From the NCBI RefSeq assembly GCF_001902295.1, contig NZ_CP018335.1:2294001-2358000 (forward strand): a stretch of 64,000 bases of DNA, written 5' to 3'. The DNA is from Clostridium kluyveri. GTDB taxonomy: Bacteria; Bacillota; Clostridia; Clostridiales; Clostridiaceae. Position 1 is the stretch's first letter. Each line of letters starts with the position of its first letter. The position numbers and the translations under genes were made by a program. The notes beneath the pieces were generated by a model. That model was not told where the DNA came from. It saw nothing but the letters and a program-made list of their open reading frames with translations, and did not search any database. This document shows, piece after piece, positions 17,474 through 26,384 of this stretch.

Positions 17474-17819
17474 TTAAATGCACCTTTCTTAAGAGAATAA
17501 CTACATAGGCAGTCACAATCCAAACTATTATGGTAGAAATGACAACTATAAACATAAAAATTATCCATTTACCTTTTAATACATTAAATGATACCATAAG
17601 GCCTACTCCTGCTGGAATAAATAGAAAAGACATATGTGATAATAATACATTACTTATATCTTCTATCATTTCAATCTTAATTATACCTGTACATAGTGCT
17701 AAAAAAAGTAAAATCAGCCCTATGACAACACCTGGAATAGGTATAGGACATATCCTCTCTAATAGCTGCCCTAAAAAACACATTGCTAAAATAATCATTA
17801 ATTGCCTTAAATACTTCAT
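17466..17819 (-). CDS. lrgA: LrgA/CidA-family holin-like protein
   Basis: 117 residues from ATG 17819 (GGGTGG 5-9 nt upstream). Four membrane spans; the family motif is seen in CPIPIPGVVIGLILLFLAL. It pairs with the LrgB gene, which overlaps its end. No LytSR two-component genes are nearby. The 300 nt upstream (17820-18070) hold no gene. Confidence 0.9.
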   Translation of the reverse strand: MKYLRQLMIILAMCFLGQLLERICPIPIPGVVIGLILLFLALCTGIIKIEMIEDISNVLLSHMSFLFIPAGVGLMVSFNVLKGKWIIFMFIVVISTIIVWIVTAYVVILLRKVHLNE

Positions 17820-18071
17820 TATACCACCCACTTACTTTTATGTTTTAATATTTTAATCTCTCCGCTATAAATAACTTATTTCTACACAAAACTCTATATT
17901 CCTTCTGATTTTCACATCAACATAGAATTAATAATATTTTTGATATACTGTATTTTATGTAAATTCCTTATTTTTAGATTTAATACAAATTTCTTAAACT
18001 TATTATTGAATAAAATTTATTTTAATGATATCATTTACTTGCAAGACTATATTAATCATACTAAATATAGT

Positions 18072-18106
18072 AAAAACCTGCACTATAACCACAGTGCAGG
18101 TTTTAT
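18072..18106 (-). terminator. Terminator of rubrerythrin gene
   Basis: AAACCTGCACT pairs with AGTGCAGGTTT around an 8-nt loop, with T-runs in both directions. Confidence 0.85.
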
Positions 18107-18120
18107 TTAAACATAAACCA

Positions 18121-18705
18121 TTAATATTTTTCTGTAAATATCTCGAAATATGCTTGAGGATGTGCACAGGCAGGGCAAACCTCCGGTGCTGAACTTCCTT
18201 CGTGAATATATCCACAATTAGCACACTTCCATTTAACTACTTCATCTTTCTTAAATACAGTACCATTTTCTACATTTTTAAGTAATTCTAAATATCTTTC
18301 TTCATGATGCTTTTCAACTTCAGCTATTTTTCTAAAAACCACTGCTATAGCACGAAATCCTTCTTCATCTGCTACATCGGCAAATGCAGGATAAAGCTGG
18401 GACCACTCTTCATTTTCTCCTGCAGCAGCAGATTTCAAAACAGTTTTAGTATCCCCTAAAGAAACTGGATAAGAGGCATTTATTTCTACAGATTGTCCTT
18501 GCAGATCATTATTTAAAAATTTGAAAAATCTCTTTGCATGTTCCTTTTCATTTTCCGCAGTTTCTAAAAATATGTTGGAAATTTGGACATATCCTTCCTT
18601 CTTAGCAATAGACGCATAATAAGTATATCTGTTTCTTGCCTGAGATTCTCCTGCAAAAGCTTTCATTAAATTTTCAGCAGTTCTTGTACCTTTTAAAGAT
18701 GCCAT
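18121..18705 (-). CDS. rbr: Rubrerythrin
   Basis: 194 residues. An N-terminal ferritin-like di-iron domain has its ligands in ENLMKAFAGESQARNRYTYYA, ENEKEHAKRFF, DEEGFRAIAVVFR and EVEKHHEERY. A C-terminal rubredoxin-like domain has two Cys pairs, CANC and CPAC. Rubrerythrin reduces hydrogen peroxide in anaerobes, with electrons from rubredoxin or NADH systems. AGGAGG precedes the ATG and a terminator follows, so it is monocistronic. Confidence 0.96.
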   Translation of the reverse strand: MASLKGTRTAENLMKAFAGESQARNRYTYYASIAKKEGYVQISNIFLETAENEKEHAKRFFKFLNNDLQGQSVEINASYPVSLGDTKTVLKSAAAGENEEWSQLYPAFADVADEEGFRAIAVVFRKIAEVEKHHEERYLELLKNVENGTVFKKDEVVKWKCANCGYIHEGSSAPEVCPACAHPQAYFEIFTEKY

Positions 18706-18875
18706 AAAAATTACCTCCTAAAATAAATTTTATTATTAAACAATTTTTTCTTAATTTGTGGTTATAATAATATCTTATAATATATTTACATTATATTCAA
18801 CTATTATAAACGTCTTAATTTACATATTAATCCTTATTCTTATAAAATGTACAAAATATTTAAACAAAAAAATCA

Positions 18876-18935
18876 GAAACACCTTTAAATAGTTATATTA
18901 GTTTAACTAATATAAAACTAAATACAAGGTGTTTC
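18876..18935. repeat. Nested inverted repeat in a gene-free interval
   Basis: GAAACACCTT (18876-18885) and AAGGTGTTTC (18926-18935) flank a second perfect palindrome TATATTAGTT/AACTAATATA (18894-18914). The interval 18706-19255 has no gene. A further small hairpin (GGGATT...AATCCC) lies near 19020-19040. Function unknown. Confidence 0.5.
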
Positions 18936-19255
18936 AAAGTGACATATATGTATGTATTATATTACTACATAAATAAAAATAATTCTACAAAAAACACTAT
19001 TTTAAATCAAAATAATCATGGGATTATTCACAAGAATCCCCAAACCAGCATTAATTACAATCTTCCTATATAATCCTCTAATAAATATTCAATTGAATAG
19101 GGAATATTATTTATATTTTTTAAAAATTTATAAATAAAAACTGATATACTTATAATGTGTATTATAATAGATATATAATTATTGAAGAGCCCTTCATTAT
19201 ACAGGTCTATGGTAAAATAGTTTCAAAAATATTCAGATTGTGAAGGAGATAGATT

Positions 19256-20008
19256 ATGGATAAAGATAAAAAAATTGCTGTTTTAATTGATGCTGATAAT
19301 GTATCTGAAAAATATATAAAGTACATTTTCGATGAAATTTCAAATCATGGGACACCAACTTATAAAAGGATTTACGGTGACTGGACCAAGCCTCAGTTGG
19401 CTTCATGGAAAAATGTACTGCTCAATTATTCTATTAGTCCAATACAACAATATGGTTATACTACAGGGAAAAATTCAACAGATGCCGCTCTTATAATTGA
19501 TGCTATGGATATACTCTATTCGAATAATGTTGATGGGTTCTGCATCGTATCCAGCGATAGTGATTTTACTAAGCTGGCAGCACGCTTAAGAGAAGCAGGT
19601 ATGTTTGTTATTGGCATGGGAGAGAAGAAAACCCCTACTCCTTTTATATCTGCCTGCGAAAAATTCAAATACCTTGAAGTATTGGCTTCAATGGCTTCAA
19701 AACCTGCTGAAAATACAAATAACAAAGAGTCCCAAAAACAAGAAGAACCAAAGGTTGGAATGACAAGTATGGATAAATTAATAGAAGCCATAAAAACTAT
19801 TATCACTGAAATATCCGATGAAGACGGTTGGGCATTTTTAGGTGAAGTGGGCAGCACCCTTAATAAACGATATCCAGACTTTGATACCAGAAACTATGGT
19901 TACTCAAAACTTACCCCTTTTGTGTCTTCTTTAAAACATTTTGAAATTAGATCTATAAGGACCAGTAATCCAAGTATAAGTCTTAAATATATTAGAAATA
20001 AAGACTGA
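19256..20008 (+). CDS. NYN-domain ribonuclease-like protein with OST-HTH/LOTUS domain
   Basis: 250 residues. The N-terminal ~145 form a NYN (PIN-like) nuclease domain with acidic residues in AVLIDADNVS, STDAALIIDAMD and SSDSDFTKLAARLR. After a linker, residues ~180-245 form an OST-HTH/LOTUS RNA-binding domain (GWAFLGEVGSTL, NYGYSKLTPFVSSL). The LabA/DUF88 group is thought to act on RNA. The gene is monocistronic, with GAAGGAG before the ATG. Confidence 0.9.
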   Translation: MDKDKKIAVLIDADNVSEKYIKYIFDEISNHGTPTYKRIYGDWTKPQLASWKNVLLNYSISPIQQYGYTTGKNSTDAALIIDAMDILYSNNVDGFCIVSSDSDFTKLAARLREAGMFVIGMGEKKTPTPFISACEKFKYLEVLASMASKPAENTNNKESQKQEEPKVGMTSMDKLIEAIKTIITEISDEDGWAFLGEVGSTLNKRYPDFDTRNYGYSKLTPFVSSLKHFEIRSIRTSNPSISLKYIRNKD

Positions 20009-20019
20009 ATAGAATTGAT

Positions 20020-20060
20020 TAAAGTTAGGCATAAATTTAAGTTTTATACCTAACTTTTAT
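20020..20060 (+). terminator. Terminator of the NYN gene
   Basis: AAAGTTAGG and CCTAACTTT pair around an AT-rich inner stem, followed by TTAT. Confidence 0.7.
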
Positions 20061-20159
20061 AATCTAAAAATCACATTATTTTAACATAATTATGCCATTA
20101 TTTCGCTACATTCTCCTGTTATTATTTAAATATATAAATTTAGGAGAGGTGAAATATAT

Positions 20160-20618
20160 ATGACTATTGTTAAAAATATCTATAATACCTTTGTGAATAG
20201 TAAAAAATTTAGACATATTACAAAATTCAGTTGTGTGGGCGGTTTAAACACTATGATTGATTTTATACTGTTTTGTATATTAAATAGTCTGTTTGGTGTT
20301 AACTATATTATAAGTCAGATAGTTTCTTATGGTGGCGGTACCTTAAACAGCTACATTCTAAATAAATTCTGGACTTTTAAGGATACAAAAGTAAAAAAGA
20401 AAACACTAAAGGAAATTATTCAATTTATCACAGTTAACTCTGCTTCTTTGAGTATCAGCTTAATAGGATTAAGTATATTAATGGATAGTTCTTTCAATTC
20501 TCTTTTAGCAAAAATTATTTCTATGGTATTAGCTCAAGGGGTTAATTTTTTAGGATATAGATTTTGGGTTTTTGGCAGATTTATAAATTCAGTGCATACT
20601 ACTAAAAAGGCAGCATAA
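20160..20618 (+). CDS. GtrA-family membrane protein
   Basis: 152 residues with four membrane helices. The GtrA pattern is present: FSCVGGLNTMIDFILF, then LNSYILNKFWTF and a second half ending FLGYRFWVFG. GtrA proteins are small flippase-like proteins for polyprenyl-linked sugars used in cell-envelope glycosylation. No glycosyltransferase gene is adjacent. AGGAGAGGTG precedes the ATG. Confidence 0.9.
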   Translation: MTIVKNIYNTFVNSKKFRHITKFSCVGGLNTMIDFILFCILNSLFGVNYIISQIVSYGGGTLNSYILNKFWTFKDTKVKKKTLKEIIQFITVNSASLSISLIGLSILMDSSFNSLLAKIISMVLAQGVNFLGYRFWVFGRFINSVHTTKKAA

Positions 20619-20635
20619 AATTTAAATCTTATGAA

Positions 20636-20887
20636 ATGAATCCCTTCATAGTTGTTCTTTTCTTAAAAAATTTTCTCTTAATTTCTGCAAAATGGCTTTT
20701 AGGTATAAAATATGTTAATTATACCAATAGTATTCTTACATTTTTTAAAAAAGTGTATGTTTTAAATCGGATGGAAAAATTTGTATTTCATTTTAGATAT
20801 GTGATTATTTGTATTTTTATAATTGGGCTCCACATATATTCATGTTTATCATTGTATATTACTATGTTTCATACACTTATAAAATAA
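20636..20887 (+). CDS. Doubtful hydrophobic open frame, 83 codons
   Basis: It starts 18 nt after gtrA but has no ribosome-binding site. The composition is Phe/Ile/Tyr-rich and could be either a small membrane protein or AT-rich chance reading. Listed with low confidence. The stretch 20888-21019 shows nothing clear. Confidence 0.2.
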   Translation: MNPFIVVLFLKNFLLISAKWLLGIKYVNYTNSILTFFKKVYVLNRMEKFVFHFRYVIICIFIIGLHIYSCLSLYITMFHTLIK

Positions 20888-21019
20888 GGCTATTTTTATA
20901 GTCATTTTCTATTGTATTGTATATATTCCAAAAAATACATTACCATAATTAGTGTATATATAATTAAATTTCCTTAACAGCTTATTATATATAATGATTA
21001 AATTTGTTTTAAAGCATTT

Positions 21020-21166
21020 TTACACCTTTAAATCCATTAACTTAATAATGATACACCCTAAAAATACTGTTAATATAACAACCATAGATAAACCTAAATT
21101 TCTGAAAATGAAATCTAAAGGTGAAAAACAAATTAAAATTATTATGATAATAGAAATTAGGAGGAA
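21020..21166 (-). pseudogene. Remnant of a membrane-protein C-terminus
   Basis: A 48-codon minus-strand frame without a start codon encodes two hydrophobic stretches around FSPLDFIFRNLGLSM and ends KLMDLKV. The protein-like composition suggests the 3' end of a lost membrane-protein gene. Its upstream end has been overlaid by the ribosome-binding region of the plus-strand gene at 21173. Confidence 0.35.
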
Positions 21167-21172
21167 TTAAAA

Positions 21173-21484
21173 ATGTTAAGATTTAAACACAAATTGCTTT
21201 CAGCTTTAATACTTGCAGCACCATTATTATTAAATACAGGAATTGCCACAAGTGTTCATGCATCCGATGCAAAAAATATATCCCTACTCTGTCAATCTTC
21301 ATGCCCTTCAACGGCATCAAATAATTGTACAGATCCTACTAATTGTACAGACTCTACTAATTGCAAAGATTCTAAAAACTGTACCACGTCTTCTAATTGT
21401 ATAAATGTTAATGGAGTAAACTACGATTGTGGAAACTTTGATTATTCAGCACTTAGTAATTTAGGAGTTAACTGTACAAAATAA
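21173..21484 (+). CDS. Secreted Cys-rich short-repeat peptide
   Basis: 103 residues. A signal peptide (KHKLLSALILAAPLLL, cleavage likely after VHA) is followed by about 70 residues with nine or more Cys. The centre is a six-residue repeat: NCTDPT, NCTDST, NCKDSK, NCTTSS, NC. AGGAGG precedes the ATG. No family recognised; a disulfide-rich surface or secreted peptide is likely. No processing or export genes lie beside it, so a bacteriocin role is not supported. Confidence 0.7.
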   Translation: MLRFKHKLLSALILAAPLLLNTGIATSVHASDAKNISLLCQSSCPSTASNNCTDPTNCTDSTNCKDSKNCTTSSNCINVNGVNYDCGNFDYSALSNLGVNCTK

Positions 21485-21529
21485 AATTAACATCTATTTA
21501 AATTAAAATAACTGTTTAATAATTATTTA

Positions 21530-21559
21530 GTCACACGTAAAATTTTATTTACGTGTGAC
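21530..21559. terminator. Hairpin behind the Cys-rich gene
   Basis: GTCACACGTAAA and TTTACGTGTGAC are exact complements around a 6-nt T-rich loop. The T tail is poor. It may serve both convergent genes. Confidence 0.55.
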
Positions 21560-21626
21560 ACAAATTCTAATATAATCATTAAAATCCCTGGATTTAAAAA
21601 GTATTTTATAATTAAACTGATATATA

Positions 21627-22733
21627 TTAATAATCTCCCCTGCCTTCAGTATTTACCTTGAATTTCACATTAATCTGTATTTCAGAATCGCATACCACTT
21701 TATCCCAATCCGTACCGGTACCTCTTCCGTATTTTGATATTGCAATTTTACCCAAATCTAGAACATCAGTTTTATACTTACATTTAATATTTTTTATAGC
21801 TTCATTAGCTTTTTTTTCTACAAAATTTTTCATATCTGCTTCATATCTTTTTAATAGCTGAGAATTTGAACATAAATTACTGTATAATTCATTGGACACC
21901 ATGTTCCCTTGTATATCTAAATATATTATAAATTTATATTTTCCATCTTCTCTATAACATTTAACTTTTCTTTTTGAATATGCATAACAATTAATATAAT
22001 GTTTTGAATCTTTTTGTAATGTCAATATCCCCCTAACTCTGTTTTCCTTCAAAATATTAATTATCCTTGTTTCATTCATATCTGCTTTTCCCACCATAAC
22101 ATCTCCTTTGAATATGGCAAGCCCTGTAGTTTCTATGGTATCATCCTTTAGCTCTATATAGGGTAATAATACATTTCTTCCCTCAGCATCTACTCTAACT
22201 ATTAAATCCATAGCAGTGTACTGCATAGAAAAAAAGTTGTATTCACGCAGATTTTTTATCATTCCTTCAATATATTCCGCAGCATTAGAGTACTCTTTAG
22301 TTTTATATTTGAATATGTCTTTAGCATTTCCCTTACATACTGCGCATAACGCTCTGTCATTTGTAGCTTGATTCTTTACCCATATATCTAAAAAATTTTT
22401 TATCCCAAACATTGCAGTTTCTTCACTAAATAAAAACACTCTATTAAGTCCTAAAGTTGATTTTTTTCCCTCTTTTAATTGTCTATTTTGAATCGTCTGT
22501 CCTAAATTACCATTACTTCCAGTAATAGTAGTGCTCATTACTTGATTTACATTTTCAAAGGAATATACCAAAAGGGGTATATTATAAGATATATCATTAG
22601 AACTCTTTTCTATATCAGCTCCTACTCCTACTGGTATTTCCATATTTTCTACAAGCATTCCACTTGTACCTAAAAAACACACAATAAATATTATAACTAC
22701 AGCAATGTGCAAGACAACCTTGAATTTATTCAT
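21627..22733 (-). CDS. Ger(x)C-family spore germination protein lacking the usual lipobox
   Basis: 368 residues from ATG 22733 (AAAGGTG 8 nt upstream). GerC proteins are inner-membrane lipoproteins of the nutrient germinant receptor. The hydrophobic N-terminus and the GerC body (ENMEIPVGVGADIE, LNRVFLFSEETA, FKGDVMVGKADMNET) are present. The typical lipobox Cys followed by W-D is replaced by FLGTSGMLVEN, so normal lipidation is doubtful. No GerA or GerB partner lies next to it, so it is an orphan subunit here. Confidence 0.85.
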   Translation of the reverse strand: MNKFKVVLHIAVVIIFIVCFLGTSGMLVENMEIPVGVGADIEKSSNDISYNIPLLVYSFENVNQVMSTTITGSNGNLGQTIQNRQLKEGKKSTLGLNRVFLFSEETAMFGIKNFLDIWVKNQATNDRALCAVCKGNAKDIFKYKTKEYSNAAEYIEGMIKNLREYNFFSMQYTAMDLIVRVDAEGRNVLLPYIELKDDTIETTGLAIFKGDVMVGKADMNETRIINILKENRVRGILTLQKDSKHYINCYAYSKRKVKCYREDGKYKFIIYLDIQGNMVSNELYSNLCSNSQLLKRYEADMKNFVEKKANEAIKNIKCKYKTDVLDLGKIAISKYGRGTGTDWDKVVCDSEIQINVKFKVNTEGRGDY

Positions 22734-22836
22734 AACTATCACCTTTTAAAATCGAATTTATATTTATAATTCCCTAAAGTTATTGAAATATTTATCCCAC
22801 TGAACCTCTGAGTCACTTGATTTGCTGCTATAACTA

Positions 22837-22880
22837 GAAATACCGCAGTATTCAAATATATATGAACACTGCGGTATTTC
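22837..22880 (-). terminator. Hairpin downstream of LUD gene
   Basis: GAAATACCGCAGT and ACTGCGGTATTTC pair with an additional TTCA/TGAA, giving a ~17-bp stem. It lies downstream of the LUD-domain gene on the minus strand. Confidence 0.6.
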
Positions 22881-22931
22881 AGGTGGTTTAAGAAGCTTGG
22901 AACATTAGCTAATTGCATCCTCCAGATAAAT

Positions 22932-23573
22932 TTAATATCCTAAATCTTCATTAAATATAAATACATGAATCCTGGAATCATCAAGTTGGTTCCTTATTAA
23001 GGTATACTCGTTACATATTCTACTTTTGCTGCTGCAATCCATACAACGGCCTGTGGTGGTACAGGGTGTATTGCAATTGAGTCTCCTGGCATTGGCAGGA
23101 GCAGACACTCTCTTATTTCTCTCTACAGCTTCTTCCAGGTTTTTTACAATTTTATTCACTCCACAGACTACAATAACCTTATCAGGCCCAAAGAGCATAG
23201 CTGCTACTCTATTGCCTGTACCATCTACGTTAAACAGTTCTCCTTCTTCAGTTAGGGCATTAACACTAGTAAAAAATGCATCTGCAAAAAAAGTTTCTCT
23301 GTGTATCTGCTTTTTTTGTTCTGGAGTTACGCCCTCTGCTGCCCTGTCTAAAAACTTATACCTGCCGCCTCTTAGATATTCCAGTATACCGGTTTGCTCT
23401 AAGGTAGCAGACCCTCCACAACTCACCACAGAATCTTTTTTCACCAACTGCTCTATTTTACTGAAAAATTCCTGTCTATCTTTCACATAAAACCCATTTA
23501 TGTTGTTCTTTTTCAATGCCTCAATAGTCCTTTCTATCTTTTTGTCATTTACCCATAAAATATTTTTATCCAT
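22932..23573 (-). CDS. LUD-domain protein (LutC/YkgG-like)
   Basis: 213 residues covering one LUD (DUF162) domain: VSCGGSATLEQTGILEYLR near the front, NVDGTGNRVAAMLFGPDKVIVV in the middle. A Cys-rich segment CNTPCTTTGRCMDCSSKSRIC resembles an Fe-S or zinc site. LUD proteins occur in lactate-utilisation complexes, but this stand-alone form has no LutA/LutB neighbour and its role is unknown. AGGTGG precedes the ATG. Confidence 0.85.
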   Translation of the reverse strand: MDKNILWVNDKKIERTIEALKKNNINGFYVKDRQEFFSKIEQLVKKDSVVSCGGSATLEQTGILEYLRGGRYKFLDRAAEGVTPEQKKQIHRETFFADAFFTSVNALTEEGELFNVDGTGNRVAAMLFGPDKVIVVCGVNKIVKNLEEAVERNKRVSAPANARRLNCNTPCTTTGRCMDCSSKSRICNEYTLIRNQLDDSRIHVFIFNEDLGY

Positions 23574-23683
23574 AAAGCCACCTCCAAAATTTACTTCAAA
23601 CTATAATTATTACATTGCCCTATTTATGTAATTGAAATATGGCATATTATATATTATAATGATTATATAATAATTAAATACTT

Positions 23684-23766
23684 AATGCTAGGGGTGCCTT
23701 GTGGCTGAGAAACACCAGTTGTTAACCCTTCTACCTGATCTGGATAACACCAGCGTAGGGAAGCGG
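23684..23766 (+). promoter_or_regulatory. TPP riboswitch
   Basis: The THI-box core is clear: GGGGTGCC, GGCTGAGA, ACCCTT and ACCTGATCTGGATAACACCAG with the closing CGTAGGGAAG. It controls the thiamine transporter gene behind it, which should be off when thiamine pyrophosphate is abundant. Confidence 0.96.
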
Positions 23767-23783
23767 ATTTTTAGAAAAATAAT

Positions 23784-23816
23784 GAGTCGTATTCCCATGG
23801 AATGCGGCTCTTTTAG
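23784..23816 (+). terminator. TPP-riboswitch terminator
   Basis: GAGTCGTATTCC pairs fully (with G-T pairs) with GGAATGCGGCTC around the loop CAT, followed by TTTT. Confidence 0.88.
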
Positions 23817-23843
23817 CACCTTAGCTGAGTAAGGAGGTTTTTA

Positions 23844-24476
23844 ATGTCTTTAATAAAAAATTTTACAGAGATTTTATCTCACCCAACTTCTATTTTTGCA
23901 TTAATCGCCGTTATTATCTTTATACTGTTCTGGGCGAAAGTTAAAAATGTTAAATTTACTACGCAACTTGTCACTCAAATAGGTATAGCACTGGCACTGG
24001 CTACCATACTTAAAATATTTAGAATATATCATCTCCCTCAAGGTGGAAGTGTAACCTTGGGAAGCATGGTACCTATACTTCTTATGGCTTTGCTTTATGG
24101 CCCGGAAGTTGGTTTTATTACTGGATTTTTATATGGAATTATAACCTTAATACTAGATCCATACATACTTCATCCTATACAAGTTATATTTGACTACCCT
24201 CTGCCATTTATGGCCTTAGGTATAGCAGGATATTTTAGGAACAGAAAAATTGCAGGTACATTTTTAGCTATTTTGGGAAGATTTATATGTCACTTTATAT
24301 CTGGAGTAATCTTTTTCGGAAGCTTTGCACCCAAAGGAATGTCTCCTGCAATTTATTCTCTCACTTTAAATGGCATATTCATAGCTGTTGAAGGTGCAAT
24401 ATGTATTGCAATAATGATAGTACTTCCTGTAAAACATTTAGAAACAATTATAAATAAAAAGATAATATCTAATTGA
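23844..24476 (+). CDS. thiT: Thiamine ECF transporter substrate-binding subunit ThiT
   Basis: 210 residues, six membrane helices. Motifs of the ThiT/YuaJ family are present (VTLGSMVPILLMALLYGPEVG, then LDPYILHPIQVIFDYPLPF). ThiT binds thiamine and uses a shared ECF energising module encoded elsewhere. Control by the TPP riboswitch just upstream confirms the role. Confidence 0.95.
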   Translation: MSLIKNFTEILSHPTSIFALIAVIIFILFWAKVKNVKFTTQLVTQIGIALALATILKIFRIYHLPQGGSVTLGSMVPILLMALLYGPEVGFITGFLYGIITLILDPYILHPIQVIFDYPLPFMALGIAGYFRNRKIAGTFLAILGRFICHFISGVIFFGSFAPKGMSPAIYSLTLNGIFIAVEGAICIAIMIVLPVKHLETIINKKIISN

Positions 24477-24482
24477 ACTAAC

Positions 24483-24521
24483 GAGGCTAATGGCTCTAAA
24501 GCCATTAGCCTTGAAATTTTT
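24483..24521 (+). terminator. Terminator of thiT
   Basis: GAGGCTAATGGC pairs with GCCATTAGCCTT around TCTAAA, followed by an A/T-rich tail with TTTTTT. Confidence 0.85.
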
Positions 24522-24528
24522 TAATACT

Positions 24529-25977
24529 TCATTTATCATATTTTTTCTTATCCCCTTTAAAAACTTTTCTTCTCTCAATAAATTCTTTAGAAAGTTCCAT
24601 AAGAAAACCAGTTTTACGTTCTTTTGTATTAAATTTATCCTTCAATTCACCGTGTTTTTTTATTTTTATGTAATATTTCATAATTGTGTATGCTGCTGAA
24701 TAAAAGGCAATGATTATAATACCTGCTATGAGACCTGATGCCTGGCCGGGAATAAAAGGCATGCTTAAAATAATAGCAATAAGACTTATAACAGTAATCC
24801 ATGAAATATAGCTGTGCTGTTTCTTTTCTATAATATACACATGATTTTTACGCAGTCGAATTTGTGAAGCTACAATCATTACATATGTAAAAAGCAGAGA
24901 AAATCCTCCACAACTCACTAAAAATAAATACACCCTCGGAAATAAAAGTCCCATCATCAATCCTAAAAACATAGCTGCACCAGAAAACACCATACCTTTG
25001 TAGGGAATATTGGTGTTATCCTTTAGCCACCTAGGAGCATAAGCTTCATCTGCAAGGGAGCGAATCATCCTTCCTATGCCAAACATAGCCGCCAGCATTG
25101 TAGAGAGTATTGCTATAATCATTACTATATTTATCACATTTCCGGCCCAGTTCATTCCCCATCTATTAAGTGCAGCTACCATAGGGCTTACATTTTCACC
25201 AAGAACATCAGTAGGAATTAACAAAAGAACTGCATAGATGGAAGCTATGTAAAGAATCACAAGACTTGACACAGTATATTTTATGGCCCTTGGAATAGTC
25301 TCTTTTGGATTATCGGTCTCTGAAGCTGCCAGGCCTATTATTTCAAATCCTGCATAGGCAAACATAACCGTAAGCATACTTCCTGCAATACTTTTTATTC
25401 CTCCTGGAAGCAAAAAAGAAAGTTTTACACTTTTAATCTCCGCTGCACCTGTATTCAGCCTTAAAAGACCTGTAATTAAAAATAGGGCCATAATTATAAA
25501 AGATACCACTGCAAGCAATTTAACAGCAGCAAGACCACTTTCCAGCTTACTTAACTTATCAGCACCTAACAAATTAAGCAGTGTAATTATAATGATAATT
25601 ATACTTCCTAAAAAAGACATGGATATGGCAGGAAACCATCTGCGAATCAAAATAGATACAGCTGCAGCTTCACTTGACATAGCAAGAACCATACCAGTCC
25701 AGTATACCCATCCCACAGTAAATCCAGCTCTTGAACCAAAGGCCTTTCTGGTAAACGTGAAAAAAGAACCGGGTGACGGATCTGCCACTGTCATTTCTGA
25801 AAGTGCGGAAAGAATAAAATACACTAAAATTCCTCCTAATATATAGGAAATAATTATAAAAGGACCCAGAGCATGAATAGCCACAGAAGAACCCAGAAAA
25901 AAAGAACCTCCAATTATAGTTCCAAGGGCCATCATTGTAAGTTGCAGCACAGATAATCCCTTATGCTTTTTTTCCAT
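24529..25977 (-). CDS. APC-superfamily amino-acid permease
   Basis: 482 residues and about 12 membrane spans. The family signature GTIIGGSFFLGSS opens the first helix, and FAYAGFEIIGLAASETDNPKETIPRAI is the consensus loop of amino-acid permeases. The charged C-terminal tail (~45 residues) is long and Lys-rich. Substrate unknown. GGAGGTG precedes the ATG. Confidence 0.9.
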   Translation of the reverse strand: MEKKHKGLSVLQLTMMALGTIIGGSFFLGSSVAIHALGPFIIISYILGGILVYFILSALSEMTVADPSPGSFFTFTRKAFGSRAGFTVGWVYWTGMVLAMSSEAAAVSILIRRWFPAISMSFLGSIIIIIITLLNLLGADKLSKLESGLAAVKLLAVVSFIIMALFLITGLLRLNTGAAEIKSVKLSFLLPGGIKSIAGSMLTVMFAYAGFEIIGLAASETDNPKETIPRAIKYTVSSLVILYIASIYAVLLLIPTDVLGENVSPMVAALNRWGMNWAGNVINIVMIIAILSTMLAAMFGIGRMIRSLADEAYAPRWLKDNTNIPYKGMVFSGAAMFLGLMMGLLFPRVYLFLVSCGGFSLLFTYVMIVASQIRLRKNHVYIIEKKQHSYISWITVISLIAIILSMPFIPGQASGLIAGIIIIAFYSAAYTIMKYYIKIKKHGELKDKFNTKERKTGFLMELSKEFIERRKVFKGDKKKYDK

Positions 25978-26049
25978 AATTCACCTCCAGATCATATGAT
26001 TCTGAAAATAGTATGTCTCAATAACAAAAAAATATGCCCAAATATAAAA

Positions 26050-26073
26050 AAATGGGTACCTAAACCCATTTTA
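26050..26073. terminator. Small hairpin
   Basis: AAATGGGT and ACCCATTT pair around ACCTAA, with A/T-runs on both sides. It sits between the permease and the gene remnant at 26112. Confidence 0.45.
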
Positions 26074-26111
26074 TAGAAATATGCCATCTATTTTTTATTT
26101 TCCCTTCAACT

Positions 26112-26384
26112 TTACTCTTGTAGTATATAAATAAGGGTAATACAAGAGGACCAAAAAACAGTTCTCATCATAAATTTTTTATTCAACAGCAAAAGACCCA
26201 CAAAAAATAATGCTATATTTCCAACCCATTGGGTAATTGCCGGTTCTATATATGATATATGTTCTATTAACAGGGATATTCCAGTTATTCCACTTTCAAG
26301 ATAGTATAAATTATAAATATTTATCCTATATATTGAAAAATAAGTAAGCAGTGATCGTTGCTTTATATTTTTGAATTTGCCATT
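26112..26384 (-). pseudogene. Membrane-protein remnant behind the PocR chemoreceptor gene
   Basis: A 90-codon minus-strand frame without a usable start codon encodes two hydrophobic segments (TQWVGNIALFFVGLLLLNKK, then TVFWSSCITLIYILQ) and ends in TAA. Its 5' end overlaps the last codons of the upstream receptor gene in another frame. It reads like the 3' part of a lost membrane-protein gene. No function is proposed. Confidence 0.35.

Noticed and set aside
21173..21484. Cys-rich repeat peptide as a lantibiotic or bacteriocin
   Set aside because: No modification enzyme, immunity or dedicated export gene adjacent; it has an ordinary signal peptide.
22932..23573. LUD protein as LutC of a lactate-utilisation operon
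   Set aside because: No LutA or LutB neighbour, and hairpins isolate it as a single gene.
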